DNA of 64,000 nucleotides from Porites lobata (GCA_942486035.1 CALNXK010000133.1:575001-639000); one strand, 5' to 3'. Shown: positions 47,156 through 61,168, counted from the stretch's first letter. Notes: generated by a model not told the origin, from the sequence alone. A program made the numbers and translations.

Positions 47156-48590
47156 TGAATATAAATCAAACGTGTTAACAATCATGGCTCCATCAGGGCG
47201 ACAGCATGTTTAGGCCCGTCTAAACTTCAAACTACACATGTACTGAATCTAAGCTAATGGGAAAAATCTAGTATAGTTCTCTCTCATTCCCACAGGTTCG
47301 GTCAATGCGAAGTTTGAAGGCCTTCGACATAATATATCTGCTGAAATGTAAAAGCCCTTATTTGTATCGCCCTTGGGTCTCTGTTGTCGAAGTCATCGAA
47401 ATCTCAAATCTATAAGATTTCACCTAAAAAAAAAAGGAAACAAAACCTGCCACACTATACTATTCACATCAGATATTAGTGGTTGGCTTAATGTGTGATC
47501 GTAAATCCTATGTTTGTTGAAACTGATTCATCGGGTAGTCTTTGATAAACCTTTCTTTTATGCATGTTGGCTGTGAGGGATATCGCGTCTGTCGGTTAAG
47601 TTCGACAAGGTCTTCCGTGCTATACCACTCAACCTCTCAGCAAAGGTAGTGACTCAAACGTTAGGAAATGTTTATTATCATTATTTTTTTTTCATTTACA
47701 GTTATTATAGTATGTTCACAAAGTTCTACTCTGGCACGACGTCTGAATTAAACCCAATGCCATCTATGTTCGGCACGGCAGAAGCACGAAATAAGATAAG
47801 TCTCTAGTAAAAAATTGGCCATGATTTTAGGTGGTCTTCTGGGGGTTGTATTGACGGTGTTCTGGGAAGTTGGGGGCTTGGCCCGGGTGCTTTTTAACTT
47901 CTAGATTATAAGACGATTTAGCAGGGAAAAAGAACGAGAAGAGTTTATACATGGTTTGCAAAATGCAACGGTTAATCACGTTTTCACCGGAAACTACATA
48001 GATGTCACTAAAAACAAAACACACAAGTAAGTAACTATTAGATTGAATACGATTTTATGAATAAAACAGAGGTGCAAAGTGGTTGTTCTTTATCCCTCTA
48101 CGATAGACACAAAAATCAGAAGGGGAGAGTTTTGAATTCAGCTCTAGTTCCCGTCCCCACGTATCAGGTCTATCAGTACTTTTTATTTTGAATCCGCAGT
48201 TTTATTTTGCGGATTGGCCTTCCTTTTACACATATCCCATTCAAAGAGTCATTGCTCTCCAAAGGTGATTTTCCGTAGTCAGAAGAAACGGAAAGTTTTC
48301 AGAACAATGACGTCCGGTGTCTCATGATATCTTCTGTCGGATGAGAATGCTTCACTAATAATTCCTCTTTTTTAAGAATTTTAGATGTTGATTTTTGTAA
48401 GCAAAATGTTCACGTTTGCAACTTCAAATAGGACTTACTCAATCAATCTGCTTTTACGGGCTTGTCACAGTGTAGACGCGACGGGAAATTTGTAGCAGAG
48501 CCCTCGCGCGCGCGAGGCACCGGCAGCGGAGCACCATGGGTAAGAAAATTTAGTTACCTATCAGGGTTGTCAAAACGATTTTAAGTAGCA
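47156..48590. other. Non-coding stretch between convergent genes
   Basis: Includes a fragment (47735-47790, TTCGGCACGGCAGAAGCACG) related to the 24808 element. No supported gene. Confidence 0.4.
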
Positions 48591-48684
48591 GGCCCCAGTT
48601 GTTCAAAAGGTGGATAACGCTATCCACCGGATAAATCTCTATCCAGTGGATAACGCAATTGTTTTCCCAAGTACTTATCCACTG

Positions 48685-48717
<33 letters not shown>

Positions 48718-48737
48718 GCTTTTGAACAACCGGGGCC
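48591..48737. mobile_element. Foldback MITE of TATCCACTGGATA type, copy 2
   Basis: GGCCCCAGTTGTTCAAAAGG and its inverse CTTTTGAACAACCGGGGCC (48719-48737) are the ends. The interior alternates CTATCCACCGGATAAAT and inverse units, making the whole element almost a perfect hairpin. Homologous to 36606-36731. Confidence 0.8.
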
Positions 48738-48952
48738 AGGAGAATAAGAGAAAGTAGCCGGCATGTGTTTCCCGGCGGGGCCGGTAGTGGAAGACATATC
48801 AGGTTTGTAGCAGCTGTCAGACATTATAGCATTGATACTGCGTCTGAATTACTCAGTGAAACTTTGGTGGAAGCATGCAAAGAAAGCGGAAGGAAAGCGA
48901 GAGGCAGCAAAATTTATTGCAAACCGCAAAATAAATGATTCGATCAGGTCGA
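48738..48952. other. Short spacer before the minisatellite
   Basis: Contains a GC-rich segment (ATGTGTTTCCCGGCGGGGCC) that shares the ATGTGTTTCCC core of the array to its right; otherwise nothing recognised. Confidence 0.4.
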
Positions 48953-50040
48953 GGAACAAATATCACTAGGGCTATGTGTTTCCCAGGCAGGGAAACAAAA
49001 AAACACTAGGAATGTGTTTCCGAGGTAGGGGAACACATATCACCAGGGATATGTGTTTCCCAGTTAGGGGAACTCATATCACTAGGAATATGGGTTTCAG
49101 GAGTAAGGGAACACATATCACAACGAATATGTGCTACCCCTCCTGGGAAACACGTATCAAAAGGGATATGTGTTTCCCAGGTAGGAGAAAGATATCACTA
49201 GGGATATGGGTTACATGAGTAGGGGAACGCATATCACTAATGATATGGGTTTCATTAGTAGGGGAACACATATCACTAGGGATATGTGTTCCCCAGTTAG
49301 GGGAACACATATCACTAGGGATATGTGTTTCCCAGGTAGGGGAACACATATGACTAGGGATACGTGTTTCCCAGATAGGGGAACATAAATCACTAGGGAT
49401 ACGTGTTTCCCAGGTGGGGGAACACATATCACTAGGGATATGTGTTTCCCAGATAGGGGAACATAAATCACTAGGGATACGTGTTTCCCAGGTGGGGGAA
49501 CACATAACACTAGGGATATGTGTTTTCCAGGTAGGGGAACAGATATCACGAGGGATATGTGTTTCCCCGGTTAGGAAAAAACATATCACAAGGGATATCG
49601 GTTTTCCAGATCGTGGAACACAGATCACTAGGGATACGTGTTTCCAAGGTGGGGGAACACATATCACAAGGGATACGTGTTTCCCAGGTGGGGGAACACA
49701 TATCACTAGGGATATGTGTTTTCCAGTTAGGAGAAGATAAATCACTATCGATACGTTTTACCCAGGTGGGGGAACACATACCACTAGGGCTATGTGTTTT
49801 CCAGGTAGGGGAACAGATATCACCAGGGATACGTGTTTCCCCGGTTAGGAAAAAACATATCACAAGGGATATGGGTTTTCCAGATCGTGGAACACAGATC
49901 ACTAGGGATACGTGTTTCCAAGGTGGGGGAACACATATCACTGGGGATATGTGTTACCCAGGTGGGGGGAAGACATATCACTAGGGATATTTGTTTCCAG
50001 GTAGGGGAAGGCTTATCAGTAGGGATGTTTCCCAGGTTAC
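48953..50040. repeat. 39-bp minisatellite of hairpin units
   Basis: About 28 tandem units of consensus GGGGAACACATATCACTAGG + GATATGTGTTTCCCAGGTA. In each unit GGGAACACATATC pairs with GATATGTGTTTCCC, so every repeat can fold on itself. The unit is 13 codons long, so several long open frames exist on both strands; these are artefacts. A higher-order block of seven units (about 274 bp) is duplicated: 49561 onward and 49835 onward share unit-specific variants such as CCCCGGTTAGGAAAAAAC. Confidence 0.92.
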
Positions 50041-50482
50041 AGGGGGCAAAACCCTTAAAGTAGCCGGAGATAGCGCCGCTTGCCGGCGCATTTTGACAAC
50101 CCTGCCTATGCACCCAAGAAATTTGGGGTCTGAGAAAATCGTCCGTACTTCCGTACGTACGTCCCCCCTTAATGTAAGCCGGAATAAAAATTTTACATTT
50201 CATGCGGCCGTGCGTTTGTACGGTAAATTGCACAGCCACATGGACTTTTAGAGATAAACAACAACAACAGAGCCGATTATTTTTTTCGACTTAATGTCTA
50301 TATTGACGTGGAAAACGGAGAGAGAGAAAAAACAAAAGAGATCAATTTTGTTAGAAGAAAAACCTGAACATTTTATAGGGATGGTGAGAAAATGAGAAAT
50401 GCTAGCGCCCAGCAAGGTGAAAGTGAGGCGTAGCGTAAAAAATAGTGAACAGGAACACGTACAACATTCCCTTCATAAAAGT
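50041..50482. other. Spacer after the minisatellite
   Basis: GC-richer at 50050-50220 with a palindromic CGTACTTCCGTACGTACG segment (about 50141-50163); no gene seen. Confidence 0.4.
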
Positions 50483-50640
50483 GGTGTTACAAGACACGAT
50501 TCGCAACGACGACTTTTATCGCAACACAGCATTGCAACATTGGTTCGACATTGTTTCGAATGGTTATAACATTGTTCCAGCATTGCCACGCTGTTTTGCC
50601 CTAAAAATCGTCGTTGCGAATCGTTCCGTGTAACATCACC
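50483..50640. mobile_element. 158-bp MITE with about 30-bp inverted ends
   Basis: GGTGTTACAAGACACGATTC then GCAACGACGA at the left is matched by TCGTCGTTGCGAATCG then TGTAACATCACC at the right, with few mismatches. The interior contains CATTGTTCCAGCATTG-type sequence. Confidence 0.75.
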
Positions 50641-51820
50641 TTAAAACTTGTAATTAGGAAGTTTCTAGTTATAGTCGTGCAAAGCAACAGCAAAGAAATG
50701 TACATAAAAAGTGTGCTGCACGTGCAAAGTTTTTTTTTTTGCTAATTAGACCTACTGATTTTTTGGGCTGTTTTTGTTGCTGTCTCCGCTTGGCATTACA
50801 GGAATTCATATTTTGTTCGAGTAAACTATGGATTTTTAACGAAAGCTTCTCTTTTAACCCTGGCTAAATCTATATATTAGATTCAAAGGGAGGCAATAAA
50901 AAAAATATTTTATATTAAAAGGATAAAAATGAAATTTTATTGAAAACAGTGAAACTGATTTACAGTTCATGGGGAAATACAATATGCAACACAATATATA
51001 CAAAAGCATAAAATCGAACAAAAACCTTCCGAGGGTCAAAACTTTTAATTCTTAAACAAAATACGAAGTTTTTAGTTGAGAAAACAAAAACCATTTGATC
51101 GTAGGAGACACATTTATTGATTAAAAAACTATTTTAAAACAACACATCTAATACCAAGAAGAATGCAATTATTTTCTGTTTTTACTCCAATCAAAACACT
51201 CCTAAAGTACGTGCGTTATTAAATCTTAAAGTTCTCTCTCTTTGCGCTCGTGTCTTAGATATCACGCCAATATAGCGATGCCAGATGCATTAAAACTAGT
51301 ATCCTTAAATTCCTTTGAAAACGGACAAAACATTGTTGGCCAGCCACTCCAAACTTGTTGGATGTTACATGTTGCGTCTGTTAGCACACCCTGTTGCATG
51401 TTATTGGGAGTTGTTGCGCAAAGTTTGAAACTAGTCAAACTTTTAGCTACGAGCAAACGGACGCAACACCTGCCAGAAGTGTGGGGCCAGCAATGTTGGG
51501 AGTTGTCTCATCCGTTTGCTCGTAGCTTTAGCTTTAAATAATTTGTAATTTTTGCTCTAGTTAATGGATCATTACTAAATTACTACTACACCTTCATGAA
51601 TATTTCATTCCAATTTGTGGAGTAAGAATTAGTAGCTCACTCCTTAATCTAAACTAAACCCATATTGATTACATATTGATTTCTTGCTAATACCATCGTG
51701 AAAAAATCTGAAAGATTGTTGATCAGTTTGTCAATTAGTAAATAATTAAAAGAAATTGTTACAAAAAGACCGAACTCGAAGATTCAATCTATCAGCCAGT
51801 AACTCGGTCAGACCGTGCAA
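50641..51820. other. Non-coding stretch
   Basis: It includes a repeat-like segment (51285-51540) with several AACATTGTTGG and TTGTTGG motifs and CTCGTAGCTTTAGCTT near its right end, probably another dispersed repeat. No supported gene. Confidence 0.4.
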
Positions 51821-52674
51821 AGTACAGTATGTGGTCCTTGGTCCGCGTGTAAAAGTCATTAACTTGAATATCTTACCCGAATCTTCATGTAACGAGCTGA
51901 AATACTCCGTGAAGATAGCTTTTATGTTCCTGTCGATAATCCTGAAGTTTCGAGTTCCAGACATAAATATTTTGCGTGGAATTCGCAAAAAGGCGAACGT
52001 TTTCGATGGTCCTTGGTCCGCGTCTCAGGTAAGCAACACGATAAAAACGTAAAAATGTTATAGTTTCTACTCGAAAACGTGATTTTCACAGTATTTCTTG
52101 TATTTTTTTTCTTTTCTTGATGCAATTAAGCTAAAGACTTCAGACAACAGTCACCTCGAGTCTCCCACACGAGCGTCGACGAGCGGTTTTTTTTTTTTTC
52201 GAAAACAAAGGCCGTCGCTTTTTACTGTGGGAAGTTTTATTCAACCAAGGTCATAGGCAGCGGACCAAGGACCGCTAAGCGAAATTTGGTGATATTTTTC
52301 AAGAGTCGCTAAAACAAAAAATTCAGAGTCTACAGCAATATGCTTCCAACAGCAGAAATAAGTTGATCTGAAAACCTGTTCTGCAAAAAGGCAAGTCTTC
52401 CCGTTGCGTTTTAGTTATTCGCAGCCTAAGTAAACATGACCATGTCATTTACGTTGCCGCAAAAATCCAAACTTCAAGAAAGACAATTTAACCTACCGGT
52501 CAACAAACTTTAATTTCGCGTCCTCACCCTCAGCAAGAAAGCTGAAACTTCGTCATATGAAAGAATGCTAATCAGTAAATCACGATAACTTTCATTATTC
52601 AACATATTTTTTTTCTTGACGAAATATTTTTTCATTTTCGGAAAAGACGCGGACCAAGGACCACATACTGTACT
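51821..52674. mobile_element. 854-bp element with perfect 28-bp inverted repeats
   Basis: AGTACAGTATGTGGTCCTTG then GTCCGCGT (51821-51848) recurs as an exact reverse complement at 52647-52674. The core GGTCCTTGGTCCGCG also occurs internally (about 52009-52025) and, inverted, at about 52258-52275. No transposase frame is recognised. A relatively young insertion judging by the identical ends. Confidence 0.8.
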
Positions 52675-53143
52675 AGTCAACCTACTCATCAACGACTCAG
52701 TCTGTCAGAAGCTCTTCTACTCCATCACTTTCAAAGACGTTCTTCTATCATTCTTTCCGTATTACATGAACTGGGCTGGCTCGGTTTGAAGATATGACTA
52801 GCTATGCCGAAGTGACTTTTATCCCGGTATTACATAAAGCGAACCAAACCGAAGCCCCAATATTTACAGATGGATTAGAAGCAGTGCGCATGAGCATAGT
52901 GTTACTCTCTGTTAAGTGGATTTTCCGAGTTGGCCAGCGAGCGTAATAAAGCCTGGTTAGCCAGTATTACTGGGATCCCAGCTAAACTGGACCCTGTTGT
53001 CATCAATAACCACGAAGTTGATATTTTTTATGTTAACGTGCTGAGATTTAGACAAAGCAAGCCAAATCTAGTCACAGCGAGGAACTCTAAAAACAAGTTT
53101 TTTTTTTCCCCCTTAGACTGCCAATAAGGTGGACATTCCATCA
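52675..53143. other. 3' flank of the minus-strand cadherin
   Basis: Must contain the 3' UTR of the second cadherin gene. No canonical AATAAA in the sense orientation is obvious close to the stop. Nothing else seen. Confidence 0.35.
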
Positions 53144-53408
53144 CTAAACATAGCTGTTCCAAATTTCCGGTTGTTCCCAATCCCTCTCGTCACCACTGTC
53201 GAGCTGACTGAGGTCGTCTACATCAGAATCGTGACCCTCATCATAGAAAGGGTGCAACTCGTCATTTGCAAGGGAGGGTTCACTATCAGCACGCCTCACA
53301 TGGCGTACAATAACTGTGTGTAAGTGACTCGCCTCTGCTGACACTGAACTGCGGAATCCTGAGTTATTAGCTCCAAGATGACTCTCATCAGTCTTGTCTG
53401 CGTTTAAT
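53144..53408 (-). CDS. Paralog exon 24: beta-catenin-binding-like C-terminus
   Basis: The acceptor TTTAATTTCAG (ending at 53409) gives the correct phase and starts LNADKTDESHLGANNSGF, then SHLHTVIVRHVRRADSEPSL and DEGHDSDVDDLSQLDSGDE, ending IWNSYV. The open frame extends upstream to 53482, but that part does not align to the first gene and is taken as intron. Confidence 0.88.
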
Positions 53409-56400
53409 CTGAAATTAAACGCGCAGTTTTCATCATGAGCATGCCGCATATTTATAGTTTGCATTCGCCGGTGCAAATCCAAGACGATTTTTTTAACTTA
53501 CTGTAATTAAGTACAAAACCACGAATTTTGTAAATGATACAAAATTCAAGCAAAAGATTCTGATAGTAATACACCATAAAGGTAAGATAAAAAATAGAAG
53601 GATATACAAATATTTGTCTATTTCAGAATCCAAGTTCTAACAGAAATTTTGTACCTTTAAAACGCAGAATTATTCTTTGCAGACCAATCGCAAACCTTAT
53701 TATCGTGATCAAGGGAGGTCAGTGCCGATAGCTTAAATTTTTGTTATAAGGAGTTCCATGAAATCTAGAGCAAAAGGTATAAGCACCTTTTTACGTGATG
53801 CAAGTTTTTAAGAACTTTGAATAGATGCTGTCTTTAGTCCCGATAAGCTTAAATACAAAGTTCGACACCTACTTGTAAGACATCAATTCTCGGAGATTGA
53901 AGTGATGGTTGTCTGTTCCTCGCACACCACTGTCCTTGTAAACCCTAATGCTTGCGTGCTCATGGCCATGCTCAAGATCAATTCCTCCATGTATCTTCTC
54001 AGTATACATATATTTCATAAGAAAACGTAGATCATACTCAGTGCTATCCGCTTCACCAGCTCCCACAGAGTAGGATCTCATTGTCCCATGGCTTCCAGGT
54101 ACAGTTTTTGGAACAGGCTTCTCGGGTGTTGTCCCATCCACGGCATCACTTCTACATTTCTTGCACAGCAGGTATAGACCCAATACTAGCAGTAATAACA
54201 GAACAAGGAGAAGAACAGCCAACACGGCGGGCCAATTCCACTGTGGTGGTTTTTGAGTGGGACGTATTCCCCCTAAAAAAAAGATTGGGATTGAACTGCT
54301 TTTAAAATTAAACAGAATTAACCCCTAGGATGGTCTTCATTTTGCCGTTTTTAGTCATTTGTTAGCCTGAATTTCATCCGATTACTTCGAGTCGTTATTA
54401 CTCCCTCAGTAACGTCTGAATCGACCAGCCGTTAATGCCGTCCAGTGACGTCACTACTCCTTGACCTTGCTTTAATTCATGCAAAAAGTACAACATGATT
54501 TTCAAGTGGCAAACCGAGGAATATCGTTTGGAAATGTCTGCATGATACAGAATTGGTTTATTTTTTTCGATTGTAATTCATGTTTAACGTTCAAACTATC
54601 AACTGCATGCAGTACAACTCTGAACCGGTTGTACTAAATTCTATAATCAAACTCGGTCGCAATCACGCAATGAAATAAACACACACACGGAACACTTAGT
54701 TCAAAAACACAATGATTTGCTTTAATTGAAAAGAAGCTATTTGGTCCTTAACGAAGAAAAAAAAACAAGGAGACAAGAAAGAAAAGCTAACAGAATCATT
54801 ACACTTGACGGTAAAAATAGCAAGAAGGTCGAATTATAACATTGATCTCAGAAAACTTCGCGTAAACAAAATCACCGGCCGCCGAAACCACAAAGCGGCT
54901 CTAAATGAAAAACCTACCGACTCTCCGCAATGATTCTTCATTCGCAGTTCAATTTAGCATTTCCGTTTCGAAGACAAGGGCAATTTTGCTGTTTAGGATA
55001 AAGATTAAGCTTATAGAAAAGTTTGAACTAACCGAAAGAATGCCAGGGATGCGATCCGCTGAGTATCAAATAACAATCCCGCTAAAATTTTTCATAATTA
55101 TACATAATTATGCGAATGTTTAGACAATCAACCAATCAAAATCACTACCCGATTTTCGGGTAGTGAGTGACGTCACTGGACGGCATTAACGGCCGGTCGA
55201 TTCAGACGTTGTTGAGAGGAGAAAACGACTCGAAGCAATCGGATGAATTTCAGGCTAGTCATTTGTATGGTTGGTAAGAGTCTAGGACATGGTAAATTGT
55301 TGTCGACTGTATTTTTTTTTTTACCGAAAACAACGCGCGTATTAAAAAACAAAACAATTTACGCCACCGTCACATCATTTCCACGGTGTATACCTTCATC
55401 CACCATAGCTCTCGACCTATCAGCACCCGAGAAATTGTTCAGGTATATTGTAATTCCAACTTGATCTGAGACGCACCAACATTTTTAAGCAAATTTTTAA
55501 ATTTTAATGTTTCTGAGTTTAAGAAAGCATGTGTTTTATAGGTGTTTTATAACATCTTTCACTAGACTGACGGTCTGCGCATCTTCGCTGTGATGCAAAT
55601 TAATGATATTTATAACGCCGTCTGGTTTGCTTATTGAGAAGTAGGTCTAATAAGGGGCTTTTGAAAAGAAAATGAAATGCGTTAAATTAAAATGGCGATA
55701 AATAATTTCTTAGTATGTTAGTCTGGATGGGTAAAAACTAACCTGTTCCTTGCCCTAAACCATCTATTTGACATCGGAGACCTTTCCATTTGCCGGTGCA
55801 CTTACACATTTTCCAAGATTTCGTGGTATTGGGTTCAGTGATGGTGATGTTCTTAAGCTGACAAGTACCGTTATTAGCGCATTCTCCCGCTTCACATGGA
55901 CAACCAGAGAAAACGTTTTGGCGTCTGACGTTTACTTTCGTTGGGTCTTTCAAGTCTAAATCAACTCCGTTAAGTCGATTTTGTGCTATACAACCTAAAG
56001 GGTAAAGAACTATTATTAAAACTGGGGCTGTTTCTATCGCCTTACGAGCTGGCTGTGGTCGTTATCAAGTAACGCTTTGAGGAGCATACCCTGGAGAATG
56101 AGAGAGATAATTACTATTCTCTGAATTCTAATTAGTTTAATTCCTAAATGATGCGTTTTTGCTTAAGACTCCCCCCAAAAATACAATGGATCGAAAAGCT
56201 GTACAAGGAAGAGTCAAGTATAGCTGGACTTTGCCCTTGCTCCCCAAATAGCCTCCGTGGAGGGAGCGTCTGCCCGATTTGGGGCCCATCATAGGTTCCA
56301 ATCCTGTTTGGTACAAAAGATTGTTATTCGCCGCACTTTCCTGACATGACGATATTGCATCTTCCTTAGAGCCAAGACTTTACCTATTTCAGTTCAGGCT

Positions 56401-59400
56401 GTCGCTACAAAACCCCTTCATGCGTCCTTAATTTTGAATGAAAATTATCATAATTTATATCTTATCACAAGGCTAACTCATTCTCAGTGCGACCTGTATT
56501 GAATTAAAAGTGAATGCTAAACAGGTGAGAAAATAACTTCTAAAGTCCCTGGCGGGACAATATCAACAAACAGTTGATTTACTATATCTTTCTCCCTTAA
56601 TAAAAGTGATTAAGTACAGTTTCAAAGTTTAGTTTAATCTAACCTTCATATGATTCATCGACAGTCTCTTGCGTTGTCCTGTTTCCTGACTCACGAAAAG
56701 GAATGCTTAAACCATAACCACCAACAATTTTCAAATCCCCCCCGGCAACAACAGCATTTCCACCAGAAGCCACAGCACTGCCAGTGATGGTTCTAGTGCT
56801 CTCTTCATTGTCATTAGCTCCTGAATAAACTTGGTGCCTTCTCCGTATTACTTGTTGTACACCTTGTAGACTGTTGTTGCTGAGTTGCACTTGTGTAACA
56901 CTAACGCCTGCACTCCCGATGACTATTTTATTGGAGCTCGCATTAAATAAGGATCGAATAGTGTGCTTTTGGTACATCTTGATTAGAGTTGCGTTCTTGA
57001 TCTTCTGAACGTGCACTGACCCTTTATTGTTTATGGTTATCAAGTTTACCCCAGAAAAAGATGAGTCCGAAAACGCAGAATAGGTTGATATGAGGCTTCC
57101 ACTAGCTGTCTGCACAATGGCTTTTCCGCGGCATTTTACAATAGCTTGCATTACCTTCAGTGCTGTTATTCTCCTCAATCCACCTAAAAAATATATATTT
57201 GTAATGATATCAGTATTAATTTTGACCTTTTTCGGCATCTAAGCTCTTCAAAGTAGATTGAATAGTCAGTGGAGTTAATCACAGGCGGTGTAGTGAGACC
57301 GAAAATATTTTAACATCTTCACGGGGCATTTGTGTGCATTGCTTTGTGACCACAAAGAGGATTAAAGCTTTCAAAGGCTATTAGTGAGCTTAGTTCAGGC
57401 GCGTTTTGTAACAGTTTCCCTTAATATGCTTTGGCACTATGTCAGTTCACTCCTGAAGCACGCACCGTTTTTACGGTCAAACCGGGAAAACTGTAAACAC
57501 GTGAAATATCTCAGGAATGTCTATAGTGTCATGACCAATCACAGAAAAGATCAGGGCACGCGAACTAGTCACAAAATCACAAACTAGTTACAGTCCTTGC
57601 TAGCGGTTTAGGTTTCTCTTGCCTGATTGGATTTTTTCTTGCAACACAATAACATTCCAAAAATATTTCCTATCTTCCAGGTTTGACTGTAACGAAGACA
57701 TTTTTACCGTCTTTAATATTTACAAACCCTCGTTCCGTGACTACAGATTGCAAACTTTGCATGAACTATTACCTGCGAAAAGAGCTCCTCCACCGTGATT
57801 CATGAGGTGAGTTGATCCGCCAGTACTTCCCTCCACCTTTCCTGCATAGTCAACTTGTAGTGTGGCATAATTACCCAGCCTTTTCACAATGACCGTGTGG
57901 TATTTGTTGTCTGTGACGTTTACCCCTTTGAGCTGAAGAATTTTTGTCCTTCCTGCCATTCGGAAAATGCAGCGAATTACTTCGTCCTGCAACTGTAAAA
58001 ATGAAACGAAATAATATGCAAAGATGTCTCACTTTGAAGTAAAGTAATCGCCTGGACAGTAAAAGCCCTCCTCGACTAAGAACCTGCCTTTTCTCAAGTT
58101 AGCCTAAGCAAGTTCTCACTTAAATTGTAATTAACACGAATTTAGGCTATTTAGGTTGTTAAATAGGTTAGTGGTATTCAGCACATTTGACCTTGGGTTA
58201 AACCTGTATTCCATATCACAATTGCAGTTGGAGTAATAAAGCACCTATATGTCTTCAAAAAGGATCCTGAATGTTGACTTTTCTTATTTGCCCAAGTGTA
58301 CATAATTTGTTTAAATAGATTGAGAAAATATGACAGGTTCCTGTATAGAGGGTGCCTAAGTGGCAAAATGTAGCCTAACAGGTTCTTAAAAACCAGGTTC
58401 TTAGTCGCGCGTTTTTACTATATTACATACTAAGAAGAGTGGCAAGTTCTCGGCTACTTTAAACGTTACCAAGTGATTATAAAAACGTCGAAACTGTTTT
58501 TTGGAGGAAAATAGTAGACGTAATACTGAAGATGGTTTTCCACTGAAATCACGTCGTAACGTAACAGTCCAGAGAATCTGACACATACTTACGGGCAGCG
58601 TTTCCCACAGTTCCACATATTCATTGTGATGAAAGTAAATATAAGGAGAGGGTAAAAGGCGCTCTAAAGGGACTTGTTCTTAATAGTAAATAGATAAGTT
58701 GGAAGAAAACGTAGGCTCTGTTTACTGAGGTTGAATATTAGCAAAGGAAACAACGAATCATTGATGATTAAAAAGAAATAGAATAAATGGATCTTATGCA
58801 GCTGGAAATAAGCCTTATGCAAAAAGCCTTTATGCAACTAAAAGAGGGCCTTATAAAGCTGGGATCTCGTGACCTTTCTCGTGCCAAAATTATGTATTGA
58901 AAGTCTAAAAATTACAGAAATGGAAAGTTTACAGAAAACATGATGGCTTTTCTAAATTCTAAGTTTTAAATTTTGAAGAAGTGAAATTGGTGTTTATGTA
59001 CTACACGTATCAATTGAAAAAGTTGTTGGTAGGCACGCCTTGTGGTCCAGCAAATTCTTTGGATACAAAGCCTCATAATTTTCTAGACATTCCAACCCCC
59101 ACAAATTATATGTCAGTCAAATAAAATTGGCCTCGTAACCATTTTTCACATTGCTTTCCTCTCCTGATATAGCTTGAGTTTTTTCCCATAATATTTGCGT
59201 AAGGGAGGTATCGTGACTACAAGAGGCCTATATATACAGACAACTTACATCAACCCTGACAAACTCGGTTCCAAGGCTGTTAGTCGACAGAAATATCAGA
59301 CTGCTGTGCATTCCAGGGTTAACCTTGATCTTCAGCGCAATGTCAGTGAAATACTCACTGGTTATTGGTTGGGGGGCTGGGACTGGGAGAGCAAGACGTC

Positions 59401-61168
59401 GCCGCCTTGATAGCGTTGACGATGAAGACGACGAAGACGAAGACGACGACGACGACGACGACGACCATGATGATGATGATGATGATGATGATGACGATGA
59501 GAAGGATGAAGCTTCCCACGATGTTACAGAATACTGAGAGTAACTGTTTTCCAAATAGTAATTACCAGCCGCAGCTTTTAAAGAAAATGCAAATTTTGAT
59601 TATGTTTATTGGTAAAAAAAAATGGTCCAAGAAGATTTGGCACTATTCAACCGTAATTATCTCCAAATCTGTAGAGTGCAGACTTAAAAGGATAGCGTTT
59701 TTAAATAATATTTCTCAAAGCCAAAATTTCGCGTAATTTTAATTGTATTGGAAGACTCTTGACTTTATGCTTTTTTGTACTTCTTAACTTCCAGGATGTT
59801 GGGTACAAAAATCAAGGGAACTAAGGAGTCGAGCAACAAACTGTAAGAGAGTAGCTTATTCTAAAACACCGAATAATCGAACTTCTGAAAAGGAACACGT
59901 GTCCACTTTAGCTTAACACAGATTAAGAAAGATGAATTTTATAAGCAAGGTTCTGGAAGTTTTGTAATTCGCTCTCTCTATAACTAAACTTACTATTTTG
60001 ACAATTCGGGCCGAGATATCCGACGTCACAGACACACACACTTTCCTTTGTTAGATAAGGTTCACAGTAGCCGTGGTTTGTACAGTTCGGACATCCTCTG
60101 GCTTTGCTGCACCCCTCGGGCGAATTTACCACCTTCAGTGGTGTTTTGAGGTCGTACATGTGGTCATTGTTGGTTATTTTTCGTATACAGCCATTGAAAC
60201 CTGTATAGTTGAGATTAGGATAAGCAGGGCCAGGATTTTCTACACCTCCGATCTGAAGTGGCCAAAGGCTGTTCAAGTAGCTGAAAGAAAAAAGTAAGAA
60301 TAGTACGTAAGAATGATTTTTAAAGCTTGAGCCTTCAGCCTTGTAGGGACTATGTTACAACTTTGGTTGGGGGGCTTTAGCCAGATTAATAGTGGTACCT
60401 ACTATTTACTAATAGTGACTGGCCCCCAGAGTTTATTTTGTGTGCCTGGGTTCATGGCAAGAAAACTGGGAAATTTTTTTTCACTGATAGCTTTTGATAT
60501 TGGTTGGATCCGCTGCAAGAAGAAGCATGACACGGGCTCATTTCACTCGGTCGAACCAGGTGCAGGGGTACGAGAACACGATGTTTCCGCTTAAATAAAG
60601 GCTGCTGATCCAAAATACTGTTCAAATTTTTTAAAAGCGATCAAAAGGGCACAAAACTTTCTTGCGAACTATGTGTTTTTCAGGAAATCTGAATGACTGT
60701 TGGCAGAAAAATACCATATCAAATATCGTAGTTTTGGCTGTGTATGTTTACTGACATTTAACATGTTTTTACCTCTGACGACCGCAGCTGATTACAATCT
60801 ACAAATGTTTACTTTATCTCGACCTGAAAGCAAGCACCTTATCGTTCACGGAAGGGATAGAAACTAGAGTATACGATGAATTCTGACGGGAAGTATAACG
60901 CTTGAACTGGGCATGGAGAACCTAAAGCGAAAGCATGCCTGTCCCGAATCGCCATGTGTGATGGGGACGGTTTTCATCCTGATCCCGGGGGGGCACTTTA
61001 GGATATTTCTGGGTGGGGATGCCGCTGGGACCCTGGAACCCTTGACCTATACCAGAGCTAGTTCAGCTGCATCCCTATACTAGAGTAAACTCCCAAAATC
61101 CCCTATCCTAGAGTAGTTGTTTCCCCAGTCTAGATAAAATCTTCAACCAACTGATCCTGAAAAAATGT

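Noticed and set aside
48953..50040. CRISPR-like array
   Set aside because: The whole unit repeats without unique spacers, and the context is a eukaryotic genome; it is a minisatellite.
49134..50239. Long open frames on both strands (up to about 200 codons) with 13-residue repeats
   Set aside because: The 39-bp tandem unit is a multiple of three, so any stop-free unit gives long frames in several phases on both strands; there is no start context, splice signal or non-repeat protein sequence.
53409..53482. Upstream extension of the last exon of the second cadherin
   Set aside because: It is open but not similar to the first gene, and the acceptor at 53409 restores correct phase and alignment.
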